Assembly (NCBI RefSeq): GCF_002930645.1
Contig: NZ_PSNW01000002.1
Location: 310,001 to 374,000, forward strand
DNA: 64,000 nt
Origin: Solimonas fluminis
Lineage (GTDB): Bacteria; Pseudomonadota; Gammaproteobacteria; Nevskiales; Nevskiaceae
Reading direction: 5' to 3'
Within the stretch, counting starts at the first letter, position 1. Every line of letters starts with the position of its first letter. Below are positions 1 through 7,815 of the stretch, in pieces. Position numbers and translations under genes: made by a program. The notes under the pieces were generated by a model. The model worked only from the letters and a program-made list of their open reading frames with translations, searched no databases and was not told the DNA's origin.

Positions 1-165
1 ATCCGTGAAAGCTTCCGGATCCGGCGCAATGCCCTTCCGGCCGTGGATATCGTGATCCTGGCCAAGGGGGGCTGCCTGCAGGCGACGCCCGAGCAGCTCA
101 GCGACGTCCTCGACCGGCTCTGGAGCCGCGTGGTGGCCAAATGCGCACCCTCAGCCTCTTCCTGA
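1..165 (+). CDS. rnpA: Ribonuclease P protein component, C-terminal fragment
   Basis: The window opens inside this gene; only the last 54 codons are visible, reading [10 protein letters not shown] and ending in a TGA at 163-165. RnpA is the protein subunit of RNase P and helps the catalytic RNA trim the 5' leader of tRNA precursors. The (T/I)RESFR motif followed by a [10 protein letters not shown] strand matches the C-terminal half of the family. The identity is supported by position: yidD starts inside it (25-base overlap) and yidC and mnmE follow, the usual order beside the replication origin. The start and the RNR motif lie outside the window. Confidence 0.93.
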   Translation: MRESFRIRRNALPAVDIVILAKGGCLQATPEQLSDVLDRLWSRVVAKCAPSASS

Positions 166-398
166 TCCGCTGCTACCAGCTCTTCATCAGCCCGCTGCTG
201 GGGCCGCGCTGCCGTTTTTACCCCAGCTGCTCCCACTACACCGCCGAAGCGATCCGCCGCCATGGCTTTTGGCGCGGCGGCTGGCTAGGCTTACGCCGCC
301 TCGTGCGCTGCCATCCCCTGAATCCCGGCGGCTACGATCCCGTTCCCGAACATCTTGGCGCGCCGCCGCAGGATTCCTGCCGCTGCCCGCACCACTGA
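141..398 (+). CDS. yidD: Membrane protein insertion efficiency factor YidD
   Basis: An 85-residue protein of the YidD family, an inner-membrane-associated factor that assists YidC-dependent insertion of membrane proteins. The sequence carries the family hallmarks: an N-terminal amphipathic segment ([16 protein letters not shown], about residues 6-21), the [10 protein letters not shown] motif (about 24-33) and the [13 protein letters not shown] block (about 57-69). The length is normal. It overlaps the end of rnpA by 25 bases and is followed by yidC after six bases, so the three genes are very likely cotranscribed and translationally coupled. Confidence 0.97.
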   Translation: MRTLSLFLIRCYQLFISPLLGPRCRFYPSCSHYTAEAIRRHGFWRGGWLGLRRLVRCHPLNPGGYDPVPEHLGAPPQDSCRCPHH

Positions 399-404
399 CC
401 CGAC

Positions 405-2096
405 ATGGAAAACCGCCGTTTCATCCTGATCGCCCTGCTGGGTGTCGTGCTGTTCTTCATCTACCAGGCCTGGCAGAAGGACTACGGCGCCAAGCCGCTG
501 CCGCAGGCCCCGGCCGCGGCGACCGCTGCTGCCGCCATCGACGACGTGCCCACCGCGGCGCCTGCGCCGGCCGCCGCCGCCCCCGGCGCGGCCGTGACCG
601 ATGCGGCTCCGGCCGCGGTCACCGCGGGCCCGGCCCGCCGCATCCGCGTGGAGACCGACCTCTACATTGCGGAGATCTCCACCGAGGGCGCCGAGCTGCG
701 CCGCGTGGAGCTGAAGGGCTACCCGGTCTCCAAGACCCGGCAGAACGAGCACTTCGCCCTGCTCGACGACCGCAACGGGCGCTACTACGTGCTGCAGAGC
801 GGCCTGGCCGGCAGCCAGGCGGCGCTGGTCACGCACAAGACGATGTACAGCGCGCCGCAGGCCGACTACCGCCTGGTGGAAGGCAGCGACCATCTCGACG
901 TGGTGCTGACGACGCAGCAGGCCGGCCTGACCGCCACCAAGACCTACCGCTTCAAGCGCGGCAGCTACCAGATCGAGCTGCAGCAGGGCCTGAGCAACAC
1001 CGGCGCCGCGGCGCTGGACGCCAGCCCCTACGTGCGCATCGCGCGCACCGAGTACAAGAGCGGCGACGAGCCGCCGTTTGCCTCCACCTTCACCGGCGTG
1101 GGCCTCTACGAGCAGAAGGAAGCGGGCGGCGACAGCTACCGCTTTGCCAAGACCAAGCTGGAAAAGCTGGCCAAGGAGCCGGTGGAGAAGCAGCAGAACG
1201 GCGGCTGGATCGCCATGCTGCAGCACTACTTCGTCACCGCCATCCTGCCGCCGCCGGGCGAAGCCCTGACGCTCAGCGCCAAGCCTTCGCCGCAGCACGG
1301 CTTCGTGGCGCAATACGTCGGCGCCACGCAGAAGATCGAGCCGGGCCAGCAGGCCACGTTCAACACCGGCCTGTACATCGGCCCCAAGCTGCAGGACAGC
1401 ATCGGCAGCCACGCCAAGGGGCTGGAGCTGACGGTGGACTACGGCATCCTGACGCCGATCTCCGAGCCGCTGTTCTGGCTGCTGGAGAAGCTGCACAAGT
1501 TCACCGGCAACTGGGGCTGGGCCATCATCCTGCTGACGATCATCGTCAAGGGCCTGATGTACAAGCTGTCGGAAGCGCAGTACCGCTCGATGGCGAAGAT
1601 GAAGAAGTTCGCGCCCAAGCTGCAGGACATCAAGGAGCGCTACGGCGACGACCGCGAGCGCCAGCAGAAGGCGATGATGGACCTCTACAAGAAGGAGGGC
1701 TTCAACCCGCTGGCCGGCTGCTGGCCGCTGCTGGTGCAGTTCCCGGTGTTCATCGCGCTGTACTGGGTGCTGCTGGAGTCGGTGGAGCTGCGCCAGGCCG
1801 ACTGGGTGCTGTGGTTCAACGACCTGACCGCGCCGGATCCCTTCTACGTGCTGCCGGTGCTGTTCGGCATCACCATGTTCGTGCAGCAGAAGCTCTCGGG
1901 CAACACGGCGATGGACCCGATGCAGCAGCGCATCATGAACGTCATGCCGATCGGCATGACCGCGTTCTTCGCCTTCTTCCAGTCGGGCCTGGTGCTCTAC
2001 TGGGTGACCTCGAACCTGATCGGCATCGCGCAGCAGTGGTTCATCACGCGCAAGCTGGAGCGCGAGGAAGCGCTCAAGGCCGAGGCGAAGCGCTAA
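405..2096 (+). CDS. yidC: Membrane protein insertase YidC
   Basis: A 563-residue insertase of the YidC/Oxa1/Alb3 family in the inner membrane, which inserts and folds membrane proteins alone or with SecYEG. Residues about 5-22 form the N-terminal membrane anchor, then an Ala/Pro-rich linker and the large periplasmic beta domain run to about 345. The C-terminal five-helix core (about 350-555) includes the family signatures QYRSMAKMKKFAPK and FNPLAGCWPLLVQFPVFIALYW. The hydrophilic-groove position that is Arg366 in E. coli is Lys here (IVKGLMYKLS), a substitution also known in pseudomonads that keeps the charge. The tail is basic (KAEAKR), as expected for ribosome contact. Confidence 0.98.
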   Translation: MENRRFILIALLGVVLFFIYQAWQKDYGAKPLPQAPAAATAAAAIDDVPTAAPAPAAAAPGAAVTDAAPAAVTAGPARRIRVETDLYIAEISTEGAELRRVELKGYPVSKTRQNEHFALLDDRNGRYYVLQSGLAGSQAALVTHKTMYSAPQADYRLVEGSDHLDVVLTTQQAGLTATKTYRFKRGSYQIELQQGLSNTGAAALDASPYVRIARTEYKSGDEPPFASTFTGVGLYEQKEAGGDSYRFAKTKLEKLAKEPVEKQQNGGWIAMLQHYFVTAILPPPGEALTLSAKPSPQHGFVAQYVGATQKIEPGQQATFNTGLYIGPKLQDSIGSHAKGLELTVDYGILTPISEPLFWLLEKLHKFTGNWGWAIILLTIIVKGLMYKLSEAQYRSMAKMKKFAPKLQDIKERYGDDRERQQKAMMDLYKKEGFNPLAGCWPLLVQFPVFIALYWVLLESVELRQADWVLWFNDLTAPDPFYVLPVLFGITMFVQQKLSGNTAMDPMQQRIMNVMPIGMTAFFAFFQSGLVLYWVTSNLIGIAQQWFITRKLEREEALKAEAKR

Positions 2097-2109
2097 GCCG
2101 TATTCTCCA

Positions 2110-2171
2110 GTGGGAGCGACGCGAGTCGCGATCTTTCAACCGGAAAAGATCGCGACTCGCGTCGCTCCCAC
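2110..2171. repeat. REP-like palindrome between yidC and mnmE
   Basis: Two perfect 27-base arms (2110-2136 and 2145-2171) flank an 8-base loop. The outer end reads GTGGGAGCGACGCGAGTCGC, a version of the GTGGGAGCGGC...GCCGCGA palindromes seen at four other places here. The right arm is followed by CTTTTCGTTT, so the hairpin could also act as a terminator after yidC. It lies 31 bases before the mnmE start. Confidence 0.85.
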
Positions 2172-2202
2172 TTTTCGTTTGGGGGCCGCTAAGCTTGCCC
2201 GC

Positions 2203-3552
2203 ATGAGCCCCGCCACCGACACCATCGCCGCCATCGCCACCGCTCCCGGACGCGGCGGCGTCGGCATCCTGCGGATCTCCGGCCCTGCGGCGCAGGCCAT
2301 CGCCTCCGCGATCGCGGGACCCTTGCCGCCGCCGCGCCAGGCCGGCCTGCGTCCCTTCCGCGCCGCGGACGCGAGCACGCTGGACGAGGGCATCGTGCTG
2401 CGCTTTCCCGCACCGCAGTCCTACACCGGCGAAGACGTGGTGGAGCTGCAGGGCCACGGCGGCCCGGTGGTGCTGGACCTGCTGCTGCGCCGCGCCTGCC
2501 AGCTCGGCGCGCGCGTGGCGCGCCCCGGCGAGTTCTCCGAGCGCGCCTTCCTCAACGGCCGCATGGACCTGGCGCAGGCCGAGGCCGTGGCCGACCTGAT
2601 CGACGCCGGCACCGCGCAGGCCGCGCGCGCCGCGCAGCGCTCGCTGGAAGGCGCGCTGTCGAAGCAGGTCCACGCGCTGGCCGAAGAGCTGGTGGCGCTG
2701 CGTGTGTTCGTGGAAGGCGCGCTGGATTTCTCCGACGAGGACGTGGACTGGCTGGGCGATGCGCAGCTGCGCGCGCGCCTGGAAAAGCTGATTGCGGATC
2801 TCGACGCCCTGCTGGCCGGCGCGGCCCAGGGCCGGCGCCTGCGCGAAGGCCTGGTGGTGGCGCTCACCGGCCAGCCCAACGTCGGCAAGTCCACCCTGCT
2901 CAACCGCCTCGCAGGCGCCGAGGTGGCCATCGTCACGCCGGTGGCCGGCACCACGCGCGACGTGCTGCGCGAGAACCTGGACCTCGACGGCCTGCCGGTG
3001 ACGGTGGTGGATACCGCCGGCCTGCGCGACAGCGACGACCTGGTGGAACGCGAGGGCATCCGCCGCGCGCGCGCGGCGCTGGCCAGCGCGGAACTCGGCC
3101 TTTATCTGGTCGACGACCGCAGCGGCGCCGACGACACCGACCAGCAATTGCTGGCGAGCCTGCCCCAGGGCCTGCCGGTGTGGGTACTGCACAACAAGTG
3201 CGACCTCAGCGGCCGCGAGCCGGAAGTCTTCGAGCATGACGGCCGCCGGCACCTGCGCTTCAGCGCCGGCAGCGGCGCGGGCCTGGAACTGCTGCTCGCC
3301 GAGATCCGCCGCTTCGCCGGAGTGAACGCGAGCGAGAGCGCCTTCTCCGCGCGCAGCCGCCACGTGGATGCCCTGCGCCGTGCCCGCGCACTGGCCGGCG
3401 ACGCGCAGGCACGCCTGCGCGAATCCGCGATGCCGGAACTCGCCGCCGAGGAACTGCGCCTGGCGCACGAGGCGCTGGGCGAGATCACCGGGCGCTTCAC
3501 CACCGAGGACCTGCTGGGGCGGATCTTCTCGAGCTTCTGCATCGGCAAGTAA
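2203..3552 (+). CDS. mnmE: tRNA uridine-5-carboxymethylaminomethyl(34) synthesis GTPase MnmE
   Basis: A 449-residue GTPase that, with MnmG, modifies the wobble uridine of tRNAs reading NNA/NNG codons. The N-terminal formyl-tetrahydrofolate-binding domain begins DTIAAIATAPGRGGVGILRISG. The inserted G domain shows G1 GQPNVGKST (about residue 224), the TTRD switch, G3 DTAG and G4 NKCD. The protein ends in the conserved CIGK, whose cysteine belongs to the modification site. The frame stays open further upstream, but those codons run through the palindrome; ATG 2203 gives the normal family length and N-terminus. It lies on the same strand as yidC but is separated from it by the palindrome. Confidence 0.98.
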   Translation: MSPATDTIAAIATAPGRGGVGILRISGPAAQAIASAIAGPLPPPRQAGLRPFRAADASTLDEGIVLRFPAPQSYTGEDVVELQGHGGPVVLDLLLRRACQLGARVARPGEFSERAFLNGRMDLAQAEAVADLIDAGTAQAARAAQRSLEGALSKQVHALAEELVALRVFVEGALDFSDEDVDWLGDAQLRARLEKLIADLDALLAGAAQGRRLREGLVVALTGQPNVGKSTLLNRLAGAEVAIVTPVAGTTRDVLRENLDLDGLPVTVVDTAGLRDSDDLVEREGIRRARAALASAELGLYLVDDRSGADDTDQQLLASLPQGLPVWVLHNKCDLSGREPEVFEHDGRRHLRFSAGSGAGLELLLAEIRRFAGVNASESAFSARSRHVDALRRARALAGDAQARLRESAMPELAAEELRLAHEALGEITGRFTTEDLLGRIFSSFCIGK

Positions 3553-3558
3553 GGCGCC

Positions 3559-4389
3559 TCAAGCGGCGACGAAGCCCTCCAGCAGCCGGGCGAAGATCGC
3601 CGGCTGGTCCTCATGCACGTAGGTCATGGACTGCGGCACCACTTCCAGGCGCGCGTTGGGAAACACGGCGGCCAGGCGCTGACCCAGCGACAGCGGGAAC
3701 AGCAGCCGGTCATCCACTCCCCAGATCAGCAGTACCGGCCGTTCGAAGCGCGCCAGCGACTCGGCGGCCTGCAGCGTATGCGCGGCCGACCAGCCGCGTA
3801 CCACGCGGCGGAAATTGCGGCGCACCGCGGCGCTGGCCACGAAGTGGCGCGCGTAGCGCCGGTGGATGTCCTCGCCGGACAGGCGATGCGACAGCAGGCC
3901 CAGCGCCATCGACGAGCGCAGGAAGGCGCGCGAGCGGAACAGCAACGCCATCACCGACAGGTAGCCGGGGATGTTGACGCGGGCCTGCAGCGCCGCGAAG
4001 TGCTTCGGCGGAAACACTTCCAGGGCATCGCAGTTGCTCAGCACCAACCGCGACACGCGCGCGGGATATCGCGCTGCATAGACCTGGGCATAGGCACCGC
4101 CGGTGTCGTTGCCGACCAGCGTGAACGACTCCAGCCCCAGTTCCACGGCGAACTGTTCGATCAGCGCGGCGATCCCCGGCGCCGACAGGTCGGCGCCATC
4201 GGGGAACGCGACGGCCTGGGCTCCGAGCGGCAGGTCCGGCGCGATGCAGCGGTAGCGCGGCGACAGATGGCTGATCACGTCGCGCCAGGTGTCGCCGTTG
4301 ATCAGCGTGCCGTGCAGCATCAGCAGCACCGGGCCGCGGCCCTCGTCGCGGTAGGCCAGCTGCCCGGATGGGAGGTCGACCGTCTTCAT
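3559..4389 (-). CDS. Alpha/beta hydrolase with Asp nucleophile (epoxide hydrolase/dehalogenase-like)
   Basis: A 276-residue cytoplasmic alpha/beta-hydrolase. The oxyanion-side motif is MLHGTLINGDTW (about residues 24-35) and the nucleophile elbow is VGNDTGG with Asp95, the arrangement used by haloalkane dehalogenases and epoxide hydrolases rather than the Ser of esterases. An acid (WGVDD, about 224-228) and the last-strand His (YVHEDQ) complete a triad. Its ATG overlaps the stop of the upstream SnoaL-like gene by four bases (ATGA), so the two form a coupled minus-strand operon facing a TetR gene. The substrate is unknown; an epoxide or halogenated compound would suit the Asp nucleophile. It converges on mnmE. 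Confidence 0.88.
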   Translation of the reverse strand: MKTVDLPSGQLAYRDEGRGPVLLMLHGTLINGDTWRDVISHLSPRYRCIAPDLPLGAQAVAFPDGADLSAPGIAALIEQFAVELGLESFTLVGNDTGGAYAQVYAARYPARVSRLVLSNCDALEVFPPKHFAALQARVNIPGYLSVMALLFRSRAFLRSSMALGLLSHRLSGEDIHRRYARHFVASAAVRRNFRRVVRGWSAAHTLQAAESLARFERPVLLIWGVDDRLLFPLSLGQRLAAVFPNARLEVVPQSMTYVHEDQPAIFARLLEGFVAA

Positions 4390-5345
4390 GCGGCGGCGGC
4401 AGCCGCGGTCTGGGCCGACAGCATCTCGAGCACCGGCAGGACCTGCTGCAGGGGCAGGCCGGTCTGGCCGCAGAGCATGGCGAGGTCGATGAAGAAGCGC
4501 TCGCGCAGCAGCAGCCCGCCCTTGAACTCGAAGGCGGAGAAGAACGGCAGGTTCGCGGTCTTGCCGCTGGCGGGAATGCCGAGGAAGTCGCCGCCGTGCG
4601 TCATGCGCACCGTGCCCCAGCAGGCGGCGCCGCTGGTATCGGCCACCAGGCCGTCTAGGGTCGGGCGGAAGTCGGGGAAGGCATGGAAGAACAGGCCGAG
4701 CTGCTGCGCGGTCTCGTTGCGGTTGCGCGAGGCCATGCGGAAGGGCACGGCGTCGATGCCGAAGTCCGGGTGGCAGATCGACAGTGCGGCGGCGATGTCG
4801 CCGTTGCCCTTGGCCATGCCGTAGCAGCGCACGAAGATTCCGCGCACCGCCGTCTCGATGTCCTTGAGGTCGCGCGCGCAGCTCGGCGCGCGGTAGGGCG
4901 AGCCGGCGGGGTGCAGCGCGGCGTCATGCTGCTGCAGGTAGGCGGTGGCGCGCTCGCCGTGGCCGGGCGCCAGCGTTTCGTGGAACTCGACGATCTTGCC
5001 GCCGCGGTGCACGGTCAGGTGCTCGCCGTCGACCACGAAGTCCGGCAGTCCGGCGCGGCGCAGGCGCAGGCGGAAGCGCATCCAGATGCCCTCGCCGCGC
5101 ACTTCCGGGCCTTCGATGATCTCGGGAATGCGGGCGTCGAAGCGGCGGTCGATGCCAAGCACCACGCGGCGCAGGCCGGCGACCACCGCCGCGGCGCCGC
5201 GATCCGCCCCGGCGAAGGGGCCGCCGTCATGCACCACGTGGAGGGCGTCGTCGGCGAACAGGGGCTCCAGCAGCGACCACTGGTCGCTGGCGGCGGCCTG
5301 CTCGAAGACCAGCGCGTACTGGATGAATTCACTGCATGCACTCAT
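4386..5345 (-). CDS. Protein with two tandem NTF2/SnoaL-like domains
   Basis: A 319-residue protein that appears to be a fusion of two NTF2-like cone domains. The first (about residues 3-130) begins CSEFIQYALVFEQA; the second (about 160-300) contains the SnoaL/ester-cyclase pattern HPDFG...FHAFPDFRPTLDGLVADTSGAACWGTVRMTHGGDFLGIPASGK. Single SnoaL domains cyclise polyketides or act as small isomerases and hydrolases; a double one may work as an internal dimer. I prefer ATG 5345 to the upstream TTG at 5357 because GGAG lies at good spacing. The tail is a run of alanines. It is the first gene of a coupled pair with the Asp-type hydrolase and is divergent from a TetR regulator that probably controls it. 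Confidence 0.8.
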   Translation of the reverse strand: MSACSEFIQYALVFEQAAASDQWSLLEPLFADDALHVVHDGGPFAGADRGAAAVVAGLRRVVLGIDRRFDARIPEIIEGPEVRGEGIWMRFRLRLRRAGLPDFVVDGEHLTVHRGGKIVEFHETLAPGHGERATAYLQQHDAALHPAGSPYRAPSCARDLKDIETAVRGIFVRCYGMAKGNGDIAAALSICHPDFGIDAVPFRMASRNRNETAQQLGLFFHAFPDFRPTLDGLVADTSGAACWGTVRMTHGGDFLGIPASGKTANLPFFSAFEFKGGLLLRERFFIDLAMLCGQTGLPLQQVLPVLEMLSAQTAAAAAA

Positions 5346-5452
5346 GGGTCGCTCCAAGGCTCAAGGATGATTTTTTGAAATGATTACAAAATCTATTCAA
5401 GCATTCCGCAAGGCTTTTTGCAAACATTACAAAAAATGCATATCGTGACGGC
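5346..5452. promoter_or_regulatory. AT-rich divergent promoter region between SnoaL-like gene and tetR
   Basis: This 107-base gap is strikingly AT-rich beside its neighbours and must hold both divergent promoters. The nonamer ATTACAAAA occurs twice in the same direction (5383-5391 and 5426-5434). No long palindrome is evident, so the exact TetR operator is not assigned; the repeated nonamer is the best candidate for a protein-binding element. Confidence 0.5.
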
Positions 5453-6088
5453 ATGAGCACAGCCAAGCGCCAGCCCGACCCCCGCCGCGCACAAACCCGC
5501 GAGGCCCTGCTGCAAGCCGCCGAAGCGGCCCTGCGCGAGACGCCCATCGACGAACTGTCGGTCGCCGAGATCGCGCGCCAGGCCGGCGTGGCGGTGACCT
5601 CGATCTACAACCACTTCGGCTCCAAGGCGGGGCTGCAGGCGGCCCTGGCCGAGCGCGCCATGGACGTGGACCGGCAGTACATGGACCGCGCCTACGTCGA
5701 CCGGCGCTCACCGGTCGAGCAACTGCAGTCGGCCGCGGCCGAGTACCTGCAGTTCTACCTCGACTACCCCGACTACTTCCGCCTGCTGGCCTTTCCGCCC
5801 GAGCCGGGGCGCAATCCGGCCGGACAGGAACTCAACGAGCAGATCGCGCGGCGCGTGGACGAGCAGAACGCGCGCATGGTGAAGGCGCTGCAGCAGGCCA
5901 TCGACGCCGGCCTGGTGCGCAAGGCCAACGCACGGGAGCTGGCAACGATCCTGTGGTCGGCCTGGAACGGCATGATCAGCCTGGGCTGGCGCGCCGACGG
6001 GCTGCGCAAGAACGAGAAGCAGCTGCGCAAGATGGTGACGCTGGCCACCGACATCATCACCGCCGGGCTGCTCAAGCCGCCCGGCTGA
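5453..6088 (+). CDS. TetR/AcrR family transcriptional regulator
   Basis: A 211-residue TetR-type repressor. The N-terminal helix-turn-helix is clear: REALLQAAEAALRE, then VAEIARQAGVAVTSIYNHFGSK (about residues 38-59). The C-terminal ligand domain is helical and contains the YLQFYLDYPDYFRLLAFPPEPG stretch frequent in this subgroup. It is transcribed away from the SnoaL-like/hydrolase operon across an AT-rich gap, and by the usual logic of the family it represses that operon and itself until a small hydrophobic ligand binds. The ligand cannot be read from the sequence. Confidence 0.93.
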   Translation: MSTAKRQPDPRRAQTREALLQAAEAALRETPIDELSVAEIARQAGVAVTSIYNHFGSKAGLQAALAERAMDVDRQYMDRAYVDRRSPVEQLQSAAAEYLQFYLDYPDYFRLLAFPPEPGRNPAGQELNEQIARRVDEQNARMVKALQQAIDAGLVRKANARELATILWSAWNGMISLGWRADGLRKNEKQLRKMVTLATDIITAGLLKPPG

Positions 6089-6094
6089 CGGCCT

Positions 6095-6928
6095 TCAGGC
6101 CCGGGCGCCGACCTCCCAGCAGGCGGCGTCGAAGCACACCGTGTCGCCCCGCACGTAGGGCTCGAAGGCGACACGCACCACCTCGACGATGCGTCTGCGC
6201 ATCGTCTCCTCCAGATCCTGCAGCACGCGCCCCACCGGGCCCAGGCGGGTCAGGTACAGCATCAGGTCGCGTTCGGGAAAACGGCAGCGGAGGTCGAGCG
6301 GGCGGATGTCGATCTCGCGCCAGCCGCTATCCTGCAGGATACGCCGCACGCGCTCGCGGTCGGCGAAGGCGAACTGCCCCGGTGCACCGGGCCTGCGCGG
6401 CGGGAGCTGCGGCAGCAAGGGAGCCGCCGCGCGCTCGGCGGTGGTCATGAAGGGATTCTCCGCGGCGCTGCGCCAGGCGACCAGGCAGAGCCCGGCGCCG
6501 GGCCGCGCGGCGCGGTGCAGGTTGGAGAAGGCCTGTACGGGATCGCCGAAGAACATCACGCCGAAGCGCGAGACGATCCTGTCGAAAACACCGGGCTCGA
6601 AGGGATGGGTCTGCGCGTCGGCGCAGGTGAACTCCACCGGCAGCATTTCGCGGTCCGCGCGTTTCCGCGCCAGGGCGATCATCGGCTCCGAGAGGTCCAC
6701 GCCCAGGCAGGGGTGGCCGCTGCGGCGCGCGAGGGCCAATGTGGTGGCGCCGGTGCCGCAGCCGACATCGAGCACCGGGCCCGGCGAAGCCGCGACGCGT
6801 TCGGCGAGATGCTGCTCGAAGGGTCGGAACATGTAGTCGAGCACGGCCTGGGCATCGACCCAGGCTTGCCCGGCCGCGCCGTTCCATAGCGCGGCCTGGT
6901 CTTCCTCGGGCGGGATGAGGTCGTTCAT
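6095..6928 (-). CDS. Class I SAM-dependent methyltransferase
   Basis: A 277-residue cytoplasmic methyltransferase of the Rossmann type. Motif I is VLDVGCGTGATTLALA (about residues 50-65), the acidic end of strand 2 is GVDLSEPMIALARKRA, and motif IV/post-motif residues are FDRIVSRFGVMFFGDPVQAFSNLHRAARPG. The C-terminal half (VRRILQDSGWREIDIRPLDL) resembles small-molecule methyltransferases acting on quinone, sterol or arsenic-type substrates; the substrate is not assigned. I chose ATG 6928, which has an AGGAGATTGCC ribosome site, over upstream in-frame codons that run through the regulatory region. It is transcribed from a MerR-type promoter facing the merR-like gene. Confidence 0.9.
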   Translation of the reverse strand: MNDLIPPEEDQAALWNGAAGQAWVDAQAVLDYMFRPFEQHLAERVAASPGPVLDVGCGTGATTLALARRSGHPCLGVDLSEPMIALARKRADREMLPVEFTCADAQTHPFEPGVFDRIVSRFGVMFFGDPVQAFSNLHRAARPGAGLCLVAWRSAAENPFMTTAERAAAPLLPQLPPRRPGAPGQFAFADRERVRRILQDSGWREIDIRPLDLRCRFPERDLMLYLTRLGPVGRVLQDLEETMRRRIVEVVRVAFEPYVRGDTVCFDAACWEVGARA

Positions 6929-6969
6929 CGGCAATCTCCTGGGGCTTGCCCGAAGGGGCGTTGGGCGGC

Positions 6970-7000
6970 AATCTGCCACTTCAAGCCGACTTGAGGTCAA
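6970..7000 (-). promoter_or_regulatory. MerR-type promoter/operator with 19-bp spacer for the methyltransferase gene
   Basis: On the minus strand a -35 TTGACC (6995-7000) and a -10 CAGATT (6970-6975) are 19 bases apart, the over-long spacing that MerR activators correct by twisting DNA. Inside the spacer is a dyad, ACCTCAAG-TCGG-CTTGAAGT (6978-6997), with one mismatch between arms. The half-sites equal those of the SoxR-type box (CCTCAAG...CTTGAGG). The predicted transcript would begin about 35 bases before the methyltransferase ATG. The regulator gene begins only four bases beyond the -35. Confidence 0.75.
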
Positions 7001-7003
7001 GCG

Positions 7004-7450
7004 ATGCGTGAACTGGATATCGCCGAGGTGGCGCAGCGTTCCGGCCTGGCGGCTTCGACGCTGCGCTACTACGAAGAGAAAGGCCTGATCGCGTCGATCG
7101 GCCGGCACGGGCTGCGCCGCGTATTCGGTGCCGAAGTGCTGGACCGGCTGGCGCTGGTGGCGCTGGGACGCGCCGCCGGGTTCTCGCTGGAGGAGATGGC
7201 GCGGATGTTCGCGCCGGACGGACGCCCACGCATCGACCGCGGCGCGCTGGCGGGCAAGGCCGACGAGCTGGACCGGACGATCCGCCGCCTGGGCGCCGTG
7301 AGCCGCGGCCTGCGCCATGCGGCGGCCTGCAAGGCGCCCAGCCACATGGAATGCCCGACGTTCCGGCGCATCCTCAAGGCAGCGGCCGCCGGTGCGCTGG
7401 AAGAGACCCGGCAGGCGAAGACGCCCAGGCCGCGCCGGGTGCCGGCATGA
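7004..7450 (+). CDS. MerR family transcriptional regulator
   Basis: A 148-residue MerR-type activator. The winged helix reads ELDIAEVAQRSGLAASTLRYYEEKGLI (about residues 3-29), followed by the GLRRVF wing and a dimerisation coiled coil (about 75-105). The effector end carries two cysteines, AACKAPSHMEC (CX7C, about 107-117). The four-cysteine iron-sulphur motif of SoxR is absent although the adjoining operator has SoxR-like half-sites. It is divergent from the methyltransferase and overlaps the next gene by ATGA, so it heads a run of at least four coupled genes. The inducer is unknown; a thiol-reactive or metal signal is possible. Confidence 0.9.
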   Translation: MRELDIAEVAQRSGLAASTLRYYEEKGLIASIGRHGLRRVFGAEVLDRLALVALGRAAGFSLEEMARMFAPDGRPRIDRGALAGKADELDRTIRRLGAVSRGLRHAAACKAPSHMECPTFRRILKAAAAGALEETRQAKTPRPRRVPA

Positions 7451-7815
7451 TCTACGCCCTGCTCGCCGACGCCGTCGTCGCCTTCCACTTCGGTTTCATC
7501 CTGTTCGCGGTGCTCGGCGCGCTGGCGGTGGCCTGGCGCTGGAGGCTGCGCTGGCTGCACCTGCCGGTGCTGGCCTGGGCCGCCGGCATCATGGCCCTGC
7601 ACGGCATCTGCCCGTTGACGCCGCTGGAGAACCAGCTGCGCGAGCGGGCAGGCCTGCAGGGCTACGACGGCGGGTTCATCGACCATTACCTGCTGCCGCT
7701 GATCTACCCGGGGGGACTGACGCCCGGCCTGCAGCTGGCAGGTGCGGCCGTGCTGCTGGCCTTCAACGGGGCGTTGTACCTCTGGGCCTGGCGGCGGCAT
7801 CATCCGCGGCCATGA
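7447..7815 (+). CDS. DUF2784 family inner-membrane protein
   Basis: A 122-residue hydrophobic protein with three to four membrane segments (about 6-28, 33-52, 88-112). The internal block ALHGICPLTPLENQLRERAGLQGYDGGFIDHYLLPLIYP is the recognisable signature of the DUF2784 family, whose function is unknown. It starts on an ATGA overlap with the merR-like gene and ends on an ATGA overlap with the thioesterase-like gene, so it is translated as part of the same message. Confidence 0.88.
   Translation: MIYALLADAVVAFHFGFILFAVLGALAVAWRWRLRWLHLPVLAWAAGIMALHGICPLTPLENQLRERAGLQGYDGGFIDHYLLPLIYPGGLTPGLQLAGAAVLLAFNGALYLWAWRRHHPRP

Noticed and set aside
1540-1560. Lys in YidC at the position of E. coli Arg366 as a loss of function
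   Set aside because: Lys at this site is known in other proteobacteria and keeps the positive charge in the groove.
2110-2202. N-terminal extension of MnmE through the palindrome
   Set aside because: The extra residues derive from the REP-like repeat; MnmE proteins begin near DTIAAIATAPG, matching ATG 2203.
269-2206. A long plus-strand frame inside yidC
   Set aside because: Out of frame with YidC, Arg/Pro-rich, no homology to anything I know.
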